A stretch of 64,000 bases of DNA, taken from Oceanisphaera sp. IT1-181 (lineage in GTDB: Bacteria > Pseudomonadota > Gammaproteobacteria > Enterobacterales > Aeromonadaceae). Both the position numbers and the translations under genes were made by a program. Within the stretch, counting starts at the first letter, position 1; the number at the start of each line of letters is the position of its first letter. Shown here piece after piece: positions 51,733 through 61,423 of the stretch. Where the stretch lies: contig NZ_CP136856.1 in NCBI RefSeq assembly GCF_033807535.1, positions 987,001 to 1,051,000 on the forward strand, given 5' to 3'. A model generated the notes under the pieces. The model was not told where the DNA came from. It saw only the letters and a list, made by a program, of their open reading frames with translations, and ran no database searches.

Positions 51733-53451
51733 GTGAAAAATGAAAATGTAGTGCCTAAGAAGCCTACGAATCACAAGGAGCCTCTTGTCGTTCCTCGATT
51801 CACAGGTTCTGATTTACCCCCCCTCGGTAGATTGCTCATTCAGTTCACCCCACCAGCCGCTATCATCGCACTTATTATCATGGTGTTGACGAATCCAGAT
51901 GGCGTGGCCGCTGTTATTTTTGACATGCGAACCTATGTAACAGGTGGTTATACCTGGTTATTTATACTTTACTCCCTATTCTCTGTTGCTGTGTGCGCTT
52001 GGCTGGTGTTCAGCAAGATTGGCAAACAGGTGCGATTGGGTGGTCCTAATGCGAAAAAAGAGTACAACAACTTTGCCTGGTACTCGATGCTGTTTGCCTG
52101 CGGTCAGGGCATCGGACTGATATTTTGGTCTGTTGCTCAACCGATTATGCTGCGCAATGAAAGCCCGGTGATTAACGCACTGGAAGGTGATGTTGCTGGA
52201 GGAGGAATTGTTTGGGCTTACTTCCACTGGGGGTTTACCGCTTGGGCTATGTATTGCGTAGTAGCAGTCTGCTTGGCCTATTCGCATCATAATCTGGGTA
52301 AAACGCTGACCTTCCGAGAAGCGACCGTAGACATTTTACCTAAATGGTCTCAGGCTGGCGCCGGTGTAGTCGTTGAGCTGCTGGCGATAATGGCCACGAT
52401 TCTTGGCTTGTCAACGTCGTTTGCCTTTGCGGCCATGCAGTTCTCTTCCGGACTTGGCTCTTTTACCGGCGTGGTTTCTAGTTCCACCATCTGGCTGTTG
52501 GTCATTGTGGGCTTGGGGACGGCAACGGCTATCTCAGCCTTCTTCGGCATCAGCAAGGGCATGCGTCTGATCAGTGAAACGAATTCAATTTTAAGCATAG
52601 TACTTGTAATCGCTGTCTTAATATTTGGACCTACCTTGTTCATCGTTTCTAACATGACTCAGACCTTTGGCTCTTACTTTACCAACTTTATACCAATGAG
52701 CTTTTGGACCGATGCCCCTAGCACCGCTACACCAATGGAATCTTGGCAGGAGAGCTGGAATGGTTGGTGGACCGTGTTTATCTGGTGCTGGGTTATTGCC
52801 TTCTCACCTTTCGTTGCAGGTTTTATCGCCCGCATATCTCGTGGCCGTACACTGCGTGAATTCGTGATCGGCGTGACCGTGGTGCCTTCTTTGATAGTTA
52901 TGGTGTGGATTGGTGTACTTGGATCCGCGGCAATTTACTATGACGATCAAACAGGAAATGGTATCTCGGCAGCGGTGGGTGAAAACGTATCCAGCGGTCT
53001 GTTTGTTATGCTGGAGTCGGTACCGCTTGTGGGTAGCCTGTTGCTGGTTGTGGCAACTATCTTGGTGGCAACCTACTATGTAACATCCTTGGACGCTGGC
53101 ACCTATGCGCTTGCAGAGTTTGTATCTGCACCAAAACAGGCGGGTCCGTGGTTTAGAGTAGTGCTGGTTGCCAGTATTGCTGCTGTTGCAACTGTGCTGC
53201 TGACCGTAGGGGGAAGTGGCGTCGTAGATACCGTGCAAACCGGAACCATCATAGGTGCGTTCCCGTTCTCTATTGTTATATTGCTGATGATTGCAAATAC
53301 AATAAAACGGTTACTGAACCGGGACCGGTCAACCAAAGAGTTGGAAAAGGCGGTAAATAATCCTGACCCAAGTGTAGAGCTCAAAGTTGATGCTAGTGGT
53401 GAAGCTCAGGTTATTACTAATGGTCACTCAGTGGTGCCTGAAAGAAGTTAG
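51733..53451 (+). CDS. BCCT-family transporter
   Basis: 572 residues with twelve membrane helices. It includes IGLIFWSVAQP and the BCCT signature around WNGWWTVFIWCWVIAFSPFV, followed by GFIARISRGRTLREFV. The family imports betaine, choline, carnitine and similar zwitterions with Na+ or H+. Its position between creatinase and creatininase genes suggests creatine, creatinine or sarcosine-type substrates (inference). Its start is GTG 51733. It has its own terminator and so is probably a separate transcription unit. Confidence 0.9.
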   Translation: MKNENVVPKKPTNHKEPLVVPRFTGSDLPPLGRLLIQFTPPAAIIALIIMVLTNPDGVAAVIFDMRTYVTGGYTWLFILYSLFSVAVCAWLVFSKIGKQVRLGGPNAKKEYNNFAWYSMLFACGQGIGLIFWSVAQPIMLRNESPVINALEGDVAGGGIVWAYFHWGFTAWAMYCVVAVCLAYSHHNLGKTLTFREATVDILPKWSQAGAGVVVELLAIMATILGLSTSFAFAAMQFSSGLGSFTGVVSSSTIWLLVIVGLGTATAISAFFGISKGMRLISETNSILSIVLVIAVLIFGPTLFIVSNMTQTFGSYFTNFIPMSFWTDAPSTATPMESWQESWNGWWTVFIWCWVIAFSPFVAGFIARISRGRTLREFVIGVTVVPSLIVMVWIGVLGSAAIYYDDQTGNGISAAVGENVSSGLFVMLESVPLVGSLLLVVATILVATYYVTSLDAGTYALAEFVSAPKQAGPWFRVVLVASIAAVATVLLTVGGSGVVDTVQTGTIIGAFPFSIVILLMIANTIKRLLNRDRSTKELEKAVNNPDPSVELKVDASGEAQVITNGHSVVPERS

Positions 53452-53519
53452 TACTGTAACGATTAATATTCATAGCTGAATTTTTCTCTACTTCGTGCTA
53501 TGAGGGTAATTATATAAAT

Positions 53520-53556
53520 AACTGGCCTGGCAGAAAACATCTGCCAGGCCAGTTTT
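53520..53556 (+). terminator. Terminator of the BCCT gene
   Basis: A 15-bp perfect stem (AACTGGCCTGGCAGA / TCTGCCAGGCCAGTT) with a short A-rich loop and T4 after it. Confidence 0.9.
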
Positions 53557-53620
53557 AAAGGTTAAGGGAACGACTTAAAACATGTCGCTACCATCTTTAA
53601 ATTTAAATAGGTGAGAAATA

Positions 53621-54385
53621 ATGGTCAACTTAGAATTGATGGATTGGAAAACGTATGCTGCCCAAGTCAAGGATGGCGAAGCCGTTATCATGTTGCCGAT
53701 AGGTGCTATTGAGCAACACGGTCCTCACATGTCGATGAACCCGGATGTCTTGATCCCCAAAGCCATCTCCGAAGGCGTAGCCAAGAAGGGGGGATCTATT
53801 CTGGTTGCCCCTCCTATTTCTTATGGCTATAAGTCACAAGTCAAATCAGGGGGAGGAAACTTTTTCCCTGGAACTACATGTATCAATGGCAAGACACTGA
53901 TTGATATAGTAAAAGATGTAATTGTTGCTTATGCCAAGCATGGCAACAGAAAATTTGTGTTGGTCAATGGCCACTTCGAAAACTCGATGTTTCTGGTCGA
54001 AGGAATAGAGTTGGCACTCGAACACTTGAGACATGGTGGCATCGAAGCCCAGGTTATACTGCTGTCATATTGGGACTACGTGACTCAAGAAACAATTGAG
54101 ACCGTATTTCCAGAAGGCTTTACCGGCTGGGATGTCGAACATGGCGGAGTGCTTGAAACCTCATTGATGTTATATTTGCACCCTGAGTGTGTGAATATGG
54201 ACAAGGTTATTCATCACGAACCGGCAACCTTTCCTCCATATGATATATTCCCATCCGATGAGAGTTGGGTTCCTAGTACAGGTACTTTATCATCAGCAAA
54301 AAATGCCACTCGGGAATATGGTGAAATACTATACAATGTTTGTGTTGATGGTATTTATCAGTCTGTTAATGAAAGATTTAGTTAG
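53621..54385 (+). CDS. Creatininase (creatinine amidohydrolase)
   Basis: 254 residues with the metal-binding motif GAIEQHGPHM (Glu31, His33), Asp42, LVNGHFEN (His and Glu) and GWDVEHGGVLET, the creatininase-family layout. It converts creatinine to creatine, which the flanking creatinases then hydrolyse. The strong match in size and motif spacing, together with the gene context, favours true creatininase over other family members such as mycofactocin MftE or FAPy deformylase. Confidence 0.92.
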   Translation: MVNLELMDWKTYAAQVKDGEAVIMLPIGAIEQHGPHMSMNPDVLIPKAISEGVAKKGGSILVAPPISYGYKSQVKSGGGNFFPGTTCINGKTLIDIVKDVIVAYAKHGNRKFVLVNGHFENSMFLVEGIELALEHLRHGGIEAQVILLSYWDYVTQETIETVFPEGFTGWDVEHGGVLETSLMLYLHPECVNMDKVIHHEPATFPPYDIFPSDESWVPSTGTLSSAKNATREYGEILYNVCVDGIYQSVNERFS

Positions 54386-54408
54386 TTAATAAAATATTTC
54401 ATTAATTA

Positions 54409-54441
54409 AAGGCAAGCCAAGTTCATGGCTTGCCTTTTTTC
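54409..54441 (+). terminator. Terminator of creatininase
   Basis: AAGGCAAGCCA / TGGCTTGCCTT stem with a 6-nt loop, followed by T6. Confidence 0.9.
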
Positions 54442-54603
54442 TAGCGACAACTCCAGAACTGGCTCCCCCAGGTTGATACATCAAAATCCGCTGTTTGAAC
54501 ATGCCCAGGACCCATACCTGATGGCATCTAGGTGCTCTTTTTCATAACCAGAACGGCGCTTTACGTTATGGTTTTACCGTCACTTTACACTTAGCCTTAA
54601 CAC

Positions 54604-55963
54604 CTCATTAACAATACTGATGATGTTATTTAAAGTATTCATTTCTGTTATGGTGAGGACGGCTTTAGTATCGGGGTATGCGCTTAGTCCGGTGTTTTAT
54701 TAAGCGGTACAATAACCCTTAGTTACTGTCATATAGGAAGGATCTCTTACCATGCAAATGCCAAGAACTCTGAACATTCCCAACGGTGAAAAAGTCCAGG
54801 GTATGTTTTCCAAGCAAGAAATGGCTTCACGTCAGACTAAACTGCGCGGCTACATGGCCAGCAACGACGTAGACGCTGTGCTGTTTACTTCTTATCACAA
54901 CATTAACTATTTCAGTGACTTTGTGTACTGCCGCTTTGGCCGTGACTACGGTTTGGCCGTGACCCAACACATTCATACCACCATTACTGCCAACATTGAT
55001 GGTGGTCAGCCATACCGTCGTAATGCATTGGGTGACAACCTGGTGTATACCGACTGGCAGCAAGACAGCTTCTTTTATGCGGTCAAGTCGCTGATTGGCG
55101 GCGCGCGTCGCATCGGTGTTGAATTCGACCACCTCAACTTGCAAAATTTAGATAAACTAAAAGTAGCCTTCCCAGAAGCTGAATTTGTCGATATCGGCGT
55201 GCCCACCATGAAAATGCGCATGATCAAGTCGGCGGAAGAAATCGCCGTGATCAAGCACGGTGCCCGCGTGGCCGATGTAGGCGGCGCCGCTATTCGTGAC
55301 GCTATTGGTGTGGGTGTGCCAGAATACGAAGTCGCATTGGCCGGTACTCAAGCCATGGTGCGTGAAATTGCTAAAACCTTCCCTCATGGCGAGCTAATGG
55401 ACACTTGGGTGTGGTTTCAGTCGGGTATTAATACCGACGGTGCTCACAACCCAGTTACTAGCCGTAAAATTGAAGCCGGTGACATTCTCAGCATGAACAC
55501 CTTCCCCATGATTGGTGGTTACTACACGGCGTTAGAACGTACTCTGTTCAGCGAGCATGTGTCCGACCGTCATTTGGAGTTGTGGGAGCTGAACTGTAAG
55601 GTACACCGCCGTGGCATCGAGTTGATTCAAGCCGGTACTCGCTGCTGCGATATCGCTCACGAGCTGAACGAAATCTTCGCCGAGCAGGATGCGCTGCAAT
55701 ACCGCACCTTCGGTTACGGTCACTCTTTCGGTACCCTGAGCCACTACTACGGCCGCGAAGCTGGACTGGAACTGCGTGAAGATATCGAAACAGTACTGGA
55801 GCCGGGCATGGTAGTGTCTATGGAGCCGATGATCATGCTGCCAGAAGGCATGCCGGGTGCCGGTGGTTATCGTGAGCACGACATTCTCGTGATTAGCGAA
55901 ACCGGCGTTGAAAATATCACAGGTTTCCCATTCGGGCCTGAACACAATATCATCAAGGGTTAA
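54604..55963 (+). repeat. Long direct repeat, copy 2 (promoter region plus creatinase)
   Basis: Partner of 49977-51336, 4627 bp downstream in the same orientation. Divergence is uneven: few changes over the first 400 and last 250 bp, many synonymous changes in the middle. Confidence 0.9.
54752..55963 (+). CDS. Creatinase, copy 2
   Basis: 403 residues, differing from copy 1 at seven positions only (for example Asp29Thr, Ile128Leu, Gln169His, His to Gly near the C-terminus in ENITGFPF). Active-site residues are unchanged, so it should have the same activity. It has its own promoter region copied with the gene and a different terminator. The two copies may differ in expression more than in chemistry. 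Confidence 0.96.
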   Translation: MQMPRTLNIPNGEKVQGMFSKQEMASRQTKLRGYMASNDVDAVLFTSYHNINYFSDFVYCRFGRDYGLAVTQHIHTTITANIDGGQPYRRNALGDNLVYTDWQQDSFFYAVKSLIGGARRIGVEFDHLNLQNLDKLKVAFPEAEFVDIGVPTMKMRMIKSAEEIAVIKHGARVADVGGAAIRDAIGVGVPEYEVALAGTQAMVREIAKTFPHGELMDTWVWFQSGINTDGAHNPVTSRKIEAGDILSMNTFPMIGGYYTALERTLFSEHVSDRHLELWELNCKVHRRGIELIQAGTRCCDIAHELNEIFAEQDALQYRTFGYGHSFGTLSHYYGREAGLELREDIETVLEPGMVVSMEPMIMLPEGMPGAGGYREHDILVISETGVENITGFPFGPEHNIIKG

Positions 55964-55968
55964 TGCAC

Positions 55969-55998
55969 AGAGGCTCGCCAGTTTGGCGAGCCTCTTTT
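55969..55998 (+). terminator. Terminator of creatinase copy 2
   Basis: AGAGGCTCGCCA-GTT-TGGCGAGCCTCT is a perfect 12-bp stem followed by TTTT. Confidence 0.92.
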
Positions 55999-56180
55999 AT
56001 TTATGAAGATAAACCATCACTTATTATGATGGGATTGGCTTAGTTGTCATATGTTTACAATTATTGGTAATAACAGAGACTCGTTATTGCCAAGCTACTT
56101 CTGGTGAGGCCGGTTACTACCGGTGGAATCAGGGATTGTGCAACCAACGTGAATACACGTCGCTCAAAGAGGTAGAAATT

Positions 56181-56300
56181 ATGTTGTCTCACTCATGGAC
56201 CATGGGTAGTTTTGTTTATTTAAATGCCGCTATTTTGGTATGGGTCGTACTGGCCTATGGCTATCGACAGTTCATCCACAAGCCGCGTCATGAAGACTAA
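56181..56300 (+). CDS. Small single-helix symporter-associated protein
   Basis: 39 residues from ATG 56181: MLSHSWTMGSFVYLNAAILV, one membrane helix and a basic tail (YRQFIHKPRHED). AAAGAGGTAG precedes the ATG. It ends 47 nt before the SSS symporter. Small single-helix proteins of this size commonly precede sodium:solute symporter genes and are thought to be accessory subunits. A longer in-frame extension upstream is unlikely. Confidence 0.65.
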   Translation: MLSHSWTMGSFVYLNAAILVWVVLAYGYRQFIHKPRHED

Positions 56301-56347
56301 GTATCAGGCTTGTTACTCGAATTAATCAGAGTTAAAGGGAATGTATG

Positions 56348-57811
56348 ATGGATAATTATGACTTGTTAAACTGGAGCCTACTGCTGGGGTCCTTTGGCAT
56401 CTTGATCTTGATCGGCTACCTGTCGAGCCGCGCGATCAAAGACAGTGACGCCTCCGGCTTTTTGGTGGCAGGGCGCAGTTTAGGCCCATTTGTGGGTGCT
56501 GGTACTATAGTCGCCACCGGTTTTAGTGGCTGGGGCTTTATGGGCTCCCCGGGTGTTGCTTACGAGTTTGGCTCGATAGAAGTGCTAGGTAACTTCTTTT
56601 TTGCGCCGGCCATGGTGATTGCCGTGCTGTATTTTGCTCACTTTCTGCGTAAACGCGCCGAAGAACTGGGTAGCTGTACCATACCCGAGTATGTATCTCA
56701 GGTGCACGGCGGTGGCTCAGGCATTGAGCGTTGGGTCAAGGGCGTTGCCGCGGCTATTACCATAGTGCTGCTGCTGGTGTTCCTGACCAGTCAAATTAAG
56801 GCCGTGGGTCTGTTGGGAGCCTCTTGGTTGGGCATCAGCCTGACGGAAAGTGCACTGTTGATGATTGGCGTGATTATACTCTACACCATGCTGGGTGGCT
56901 TGGCTGCTGTGGCTTGGACCGATACCTTGATGGTAGTGGGTATGTGCATTGGTGCCGTGGTGATGATGGTACAGATTTTTACCGATGTGAATCTGACCGA
57001 GTTTATCGAACGGCTAAATGCGGTTGATCCCGAGCTGCTCAATCCGACGACTGCGGCGCCTTATGGCGAGAGCAAGAGCTCTGTGTTCTTGGTATTACCT
57101 TATGCCTTCCTGTTTACTGCTGTGTTGCCTTATATGGCGGTACGCTTCCTGGCATTCAAACCGTCGGTGAAGATGCATCATGTGGCAATTTGGGTAGCTC
57201 CGTTGGGCATCTTGTTGAGCTTGGTGCCGATTATTGGTCTGTATGTGCGTATCGCTCATCCGCCACTGGCCGACTCGGATCAGGCGATGCCGGTATATTT
57301 GGCTACTTTCTTGCATCCAGCACTAGCAGGGGTCATTACCTTGTTTATTCTGTTTGCCATGAAGTCAACGGCTAACTCGCTATTGCATACAGTATCGAGT
57401 GCGGCTTCTCACGACATGCGCACCGCTCTGTTTCCTAATAGCACCGCGAGTAACCAGCGTATCTTATGGATCAACCGTAGCTGGGTGGCTATTCTTGGCT
57501 TAGTCGGATTTGTGATGATGCTGTTTGCACCGCCCTTTATGTTGTCTTGGTTGGGCATTCTCGGTTCGGGTACCTTGCTGGCAGTGATGATTGGTCCGGT
57601 GTTTATTTCTACTTTCTGGCAAGGCAATGCCTACGGCGCCTTGGCCGCCATGTTCACCGGTCTGTTCACCAGCGGTAGTTTCCTGCTGTTCACCGATGTG
57701 GGCTGGGTAGAAGGACCGCTATACGGTTGTGCCGCTTCCAGTGTGGTGTATATAACCGTCAGTATGATGACGAAAAAAGTAAGCTCTGCCGCTATGGCTC
57801 GTAGTTACTAA
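56348..57811 (+). CDS. Sodium:solute symporter (SSS family)
   Basis: About 487 residues with thirteen or so membrane helices and the SSS hallmarks: GYLSSRAIKDSDASGFLVAGR near the N-terminus, GSPGVAYEFG and LGGLAAVAWTDTLMVVGM in the middle. It uses the Na+ gradient to import an organic solute. With creatinase and creatininase upstream, creatine or creatinine is a likely cargo. Start at ATG 56348 (an ATG at 56345 is possible). Terminator downstream. Confidence 0.9.
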   Translation: MDNYDLLNWSLLLGSFGILILIGYLSSRAIKDSDASGFLVAGRSLGPFVGAGTIVATGFSGWGFMGSPGVAYEFGSIEVLGNFFFAPAMVIAVLYFAHFLRKRAEELGSCTIPEYVSQVHGGGSGIERWVKGVAAAITIVLLLVFLTSQIKAVGLLGASWLGISLTESALLMIGVIILYTMLGGLAAVAWTDTLMVVGMCIGAVVMMVQIFTDVNLTEFIERLNAVDPELLNPTTAAPYGESKSSVFLVLPYAFLFTAVLPYMAVRFLAFKPSVKMHHVAIWVAPLGILLSLVPIIGLYVRIAHPPLADSDQAMPVYLATFLHPALAGVITLFILFAMKSTANSLLHTVSSAASHDMRTALFPNSTASNQRILWINRSWVAILGLVGFVMMLFAPPFMLSWLGILGSGTLLAVMIGPVFISTFWQGNAYGALAAMFTGLFTSGSFLLFTDVGWVEGPLYGCAASSVVYITVSMMTKKVSSAAMARSY

Positions 57812-57845
57812 CCTAGTTATTAACTGATTATAATTGTGAGAAGTC

Positions 57846-57872
57846 AAAGCCCAGCTTAGCTGGGCTTTTTTT
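57846..57872 (+). terminator. Terminator of the SSS symporter
   Basis: AAAGCCCAGC-TTA-GCTGGGCTTT with further T residues. Confidence 0.9.
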
Positions 57873-57916
57873 ATGGGTAGCGTAAAGGTCAACACTGAGC
57901 CGTTTGCTATCTAATA

Positions 57917-58774
57917 TTATAGAGCGTGGAGGCCTTGCTTTAAGTAGTCGAGCAGCATGTGTGAGGCGGAAGTTAGCTTATTTGGCTCGTAACAGAAGCC
58001 GATAGACAGATTACCGAGGGATGGGCAGGGCGCAAAGGTAACTGAGGCTTCCAGCCCTTCAGGTACCGTACTTTTGGACAAAGCGCTAATACCCAAGCCC
58101 GCCTTGACGGCGGCATGAATTCCTAACAGGCTGGAGGTACTGTAAACGATGCGCCAGGGCAGGTTGGCTTGGTTAAGGGCGTTGACAATGGTCTTACGAT
58201 ATAGGCAGCCCTTGGGATAGAGGATTAGCGGCAGGGGCTCGCCGGGTTCTAGCATCAGGTTATTACCGCGTATCCATACCAAGGGCTCTGTGATGTAATC
58301 TGTCAGGCGCGGCTGGAGCTGGCCATTTTCTTCTATTGCCATAACCAGATCGTATTCGCCCTTGCCGTAATCCTGCAATAGATTGGCGCTGATGTCGCTG
58401 CTTACGTCCAGAGTCACGTTGGGGTAGGCTTGAGCAAAACGACCTATGGCTGTGGCCAGAAAGGAGACTTCAAAATCGTTGGGGATCCCTAACCGCACCG
58501 AGCCGCTAACCTTGGGTGCACTCAATCGCGAGACTATGGCATCGTTTAAATCCAGCATCTTCTGCGCATAGCCCAGTAGCAGCTGGCCTTCCTCGGTTAA
58601 CTGTATACCGCTGGAGCGATGAAACAGCCGGATATCGAGCAGCTCTTCTAACCGCTTCACTTGCAGGCTTATCGCCGGTTGCGAGCGCCCCAAGCGTTCA
58701 CCCGCAGGGGTAAATCCCCCCAGCTGATTGATAGTGACAAAGGTACGTAACAAGTCCGTGGGAAGATTCTTCAT
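57917..58774 (-). CDS. LysR-family transcriptional regulator
   Basis: 285 residues. N-terminal winged helix (TFVTINQLGGFTPAGERLGRSQPAISLQVKRLEELL, with Ala to Pro at a usually Ala position), then a periplasmic-binding-like effector domain. It is convergent with the SSS symporter gene, and the next divergent neighbour is over 250 nt away, so its targets are not clear. Control of the creatine genes is possible but not shown by position. Confidence 0.87.
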   Translation of the reverse strand: MKNLPTDLLRTFVTINQLGGFTPAGERLGRSQPAISLQVKRLEELLDIRLFHRSSGIQLTEEGQLLLGYAQKMLDLNDAIVSRLSAPKVSGSVRLGIPNDFEVSFLATAIGRFAQAYPNVTLDVSSDISANLLQDYGKGEYDLVMAIEENGQLQPRLTDYITEPLVWIRGNNLMLEPGEPLPLILYPKGCLYRKTIVNALNQANLPWRIVYSTSSLLGIHAAVKAGLGISALSKSTVPEGLEASVTFAPCPSLGNLSIGFCYEPNKLTSASHMLLDYLKQGLHAL

Positions 58775-59053
58775 CCTGAAGTGCCATCATTTTAGAGATT
58801 AATGTTTGTATTATTAGCATTAATTTCATAAATGGGGAAGGGAGCAGTAACAGTTAAACGCAACGGTACACGTTAACCTGTCTTTAGGTGGTAACTCAGC
58901 ACTTAGAGACAACTGGGTAGCCACTCCGACACGCTAAGCCGCATCCCTGCGACGCTCAGCACATGACTTGTGCCATCACTATCAACAAAAAAAGTGTGAC
59001 TAAGAGGTAGAGTTACACTTGATGCAGTTCGGTATAAAACGACTTACTGCTCC
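58775..59053. other. Intergenic stretch
   Basis: About 280 nt with loosely heptad-like words near 58847-58880 (GTAACAG, TTAAACG). No gene supported. Confidence 0.35.
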
Positions 59054-59416
59054 TTAAAACAGCCAGACGCGGTAGCCTTCGTCTTCTAACCCTAGAATAT
59101 CAATTTGACCATAGCTGCATTCTGGTCCTTTGAGCATGGGCACCACTTGGCCGGTGCTTTGCTCATGACCAAAGGCAATCACGCAGGTTTCACAGGCACC
59201 TTGGATCACGCCTAAGTCTTGCAGCTTGCTAAATAACGGGTGCAGCTGATGTTCGGGGTTGGTCAGCAAACCCGGCCAAGCGGCACCTTCTGCTGCAAAA
59301 TACAGATCACTGGTATTGCCGCGCTCATAAGCTTGTAGTGCATGGGTGAGCGCATGAAAGACGCGGCCTTGCTCTTGTTCACCCGCATAAACCATAAAGG
59401 CGTGCTTGTTCTTCAT
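59054..59416 (-). CDS. DsrE/DsrF-like family protein
   Basis: 120 residues with the DsrE fold pattern: KHAFMVYAGEQEQGRVFHAL, then a middle FAAEGAAWPGLL and a Cys pair in GACETCVIAFG. Family members include sulfur-transfer subunits (TusBCD) and peroxiredoxin-like proteins of unknown function. The Cys-x2-Cys suggests a redox or sulfur role (inference). No sulfur-transfer genes are adjacent. Confidence 0.7.
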   Translation of the reverse strand: MKNKHAFMVYAGEQEQGRVFHALTHALQAYERGNTSDLYFAAEGAAWPGLLTNPEHQLHPLFSKLQDLGVIQGACETCVIAFGHEQSTGQVVPMLKGPECSYGQIDILGLEDEGYRVWLF

Positions 59417-59445
59417 CAGTGGCTCCTAGGTCTATATGGTGCCTG

Positions 59446-60831
59446 TTATTCAGGCGTGCTATCGGTGGACTTTTTACGTTTCAGTGGCGCCATACCATCA
59501 GATGAGCCCAAGCCGGTGCCAGGTTCTAAGCGGTCGCTGCGATCTTTAAAGGCTTTTTCTGGCTTTTTCTTTTTCGGTGGCTGGTAGGCATTAGGTCCAC
59601 CTTTGCCTTGGTAACCATTGCCACGAACTGCGGCTTTACCTTTAGGCTTATCTACAACTGGGCGCAAACCTTTGAATTTGCCCACTAACCCTTCAAAGGT
59701 CATAAAGCTAATATCTTGCTGCAAGAAGTGCTCGACACGCTTAAAAGCGTCCCAATCGTTGGGCCCCACCAAAGACATGGCCACACCTTTAGCACCCGCT
59801 CGACCCGTACGGCCAATGCGGTGTACATATTCTTCGGCCTGCTTTGGCATATCGAAGTTCACCACCAAAGATACCTGCAACAGATCCAAGCCGCGCGACG
59901 CCACGTCTGTGGTGATCAGCACCTTAAACTGGCCACGGCTAAAGCTGTCCATAATGCGGTTACGCTCAGCCTGACTCATGTCGCCACTGAGGGCCGCGGT
60001 GGACAAGCCTTGCTCTTTGAGCAGGGTTGCCAAACGCTCGGTATCGGGCCGAGTGGCGGTAAAAATAATGGCTTGCTGATAAGGTTGCGAGCTTAAGATA
60101 TGCTGCAACAGCGCTTGCTTGTGATCGAGGTGATCACACAGATAAAAGCGCTTTTCGATGTCCACATGCTCGGCGTTGGCCGCGCCTACCGCAATGCGTT
60201 TGGGCGCTTTTAGCAGCTTATGCGCCATCTCATTCACTTGTGCGTGATCCAGCGTGGCCGAGAACATCAAGGTTTGACGGCGGCGATGATCGGCGGCGTC
60301 ATTAATTTGGTTCAGCTCTTTAGCAAAGCCTAAGTCCAACATGCGATCCGCTTCATCCATGATCAGCAACTCAAGGCCGTTGAGCATTAAGGAGCGGGCA
60401 TTCAAATGGTTGGCTAAGCGCCCAGGCGTGGCCACGATCAACTGTGGTTGTCTGCGCAGTAGTTTGATTTGGTCGTTGAAGTTTTCACCGCCCAATAACA
60501 GGGCGATGTTATATGAGGTACCACTGGTCAGTGAGCGCAGCTGTTCGTACACTTGCTTGGCCAACTCACGGGTAGGCGCCAAAATCAGTGCTCTGGGATC
60601 GCGTTTACCGAGCGCTTTGGTCTTCATTAACCGGTGCAAAGACGGCAATAAGAAGGCGAGCGTTTTGCCAGAACCGGTTTTAGAAGATGCGATCAGATCA
60701 AAACCGCTGAGGATAACGGGAATGGCCTTGTCTTGGATCTCGGTAGGCGTGTGTAGCCCTTGATGATCCAATGCGGATAAAAGACGGGTATCCAAACCAA
60801 GATCTTTAAACGGTTCTGTGTGTTGCGCCAA
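59446..60831 (-). CDS. DEAD-box RNA helicase
   Basis: 461 residues with Q motif (PTEIQDKAIP), Walker A SSKTGSGKT, PTRELA, TPGRL, DEADRMLDLGF, SAT in MFSATLDH, TTDVASRGLDL and HRIGRTGRAG. The C-terminal 90 residues are basic and low-complexity, as in RhlE/SrmB/RhlB-type helicases that act in ribosome assembly or RNA decay. I cannot assign one of these names confidently. Confidence 0.9.
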   Translation of the reverse strand: MAQHTEPFKDLGLDTRLLSALDHQGLHTPTEIQDKAIPVILSGFDLIASSKTGSGKTLAFLLPSLHRLMKTKALGKRDPRALILAPTRELAKQVYEQLRSLTSGTSYNIALLLGGENFNDQIKLLRRQPQLIVATPGRLANHLNARSLMLNGLELLIMDEADRMLDLGFAKELNQINDAADHRRRQTLMFSATLDHAQVNEMAHKLLKAPKRIAVGAANAEHVDIEKRFYLCDHLDHKQALLQHILSSQPYQQAIIFTATRPDTERLATLLKEQGLSTAALSGDMSQAERNRIMDSFSRGQFKVLITTDVASRGLDLLQVSLVVNFDMPKQAEEYVHRIGRTGRAGAKGVAMSLVGPNDWDAFKRVEHFLQQDISFMTFEGLVGKFKGLRPVVDKPKGKAAVRGNGYQGKGGPNAYQPPKKKKPEKAFKDRSDRLEPGTGLGSSDGMAPLKRKKSTDSTPE

Positions 60832-61034
60832 GTTGCTGCTCCAGGGTGAAAGATAAAAAGTTAACGATAAAAAGCATCATAAAATGGCTGCTATTATATA
60901 AGAATTTTGCGCACAAGTATTGCTTAGCGCGGTGGCAGGAAGAAACCGTGAGGATTTTACCAAAATAGCAGGTAACTGTTTGGTGTCTAGATGAAGGGAC
61001 GAAGCCGCTCAACGTGTGCAGTAGTTGATTAAGT

Positions 61035-61301
61035 CTACCTTAACTGGCTGTCTTTACTGGCGCGGCGGTTAATACTGCTAAAATCTTGGCCTTGTTTCTC
61101 TTGGTCTGCTTGGCAGTTGATGCATAAGCGCACGCCAGGCACGGCTTGTCGGCGTGCTTCAGGGATAGGCGCATCACATTCTTCGCAGTGGCTGAGGCTG
61201 TCACCTACTTTGAGCTGACTACGCGCCTCTTTTACTGCGTCTGCCACACTGGCATCAATTTGTTCTTGCACGGCGCCATCTTTTGCCCAACCTACTGCCA
61301 T
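61035..61301 (-). CDS. ybiI: DksA/TraR-type zinc-finger protein, YbiI-like
   Basis: 88 residues with a four-cysteine zinc finger (HCEECDAPIPEARR ... RLCINCQ) and a short helix before it. The closest pattern is E. coli YbiI (MASGWANDDAV-type start, here MAVGWAKDGAV). It lacks the long coiled-coil with acidic tip of DksA, so RNA polymerase control is doubtful. Confidence 0.85.
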   Translation of the reverse strand: MAVGWAKDGAVQEQIDASVADAVKEARSQLKVGDSLSHCEECDAPIPEARRQAVPGVRLCINCQADQEKQGQDFSSINRRASKDSQLR

Positions 61302-61423
61302 GGTTTGCTCCTTAAATCATCAAGCTGTTCTTATGGTAGATGACTATTTTTAGACGAATATTTAGCAACGAGAATAACCCCTTGTTTGTGGCGCATAATT
61401 AGCTGCAGACCCGAACTTTAATG

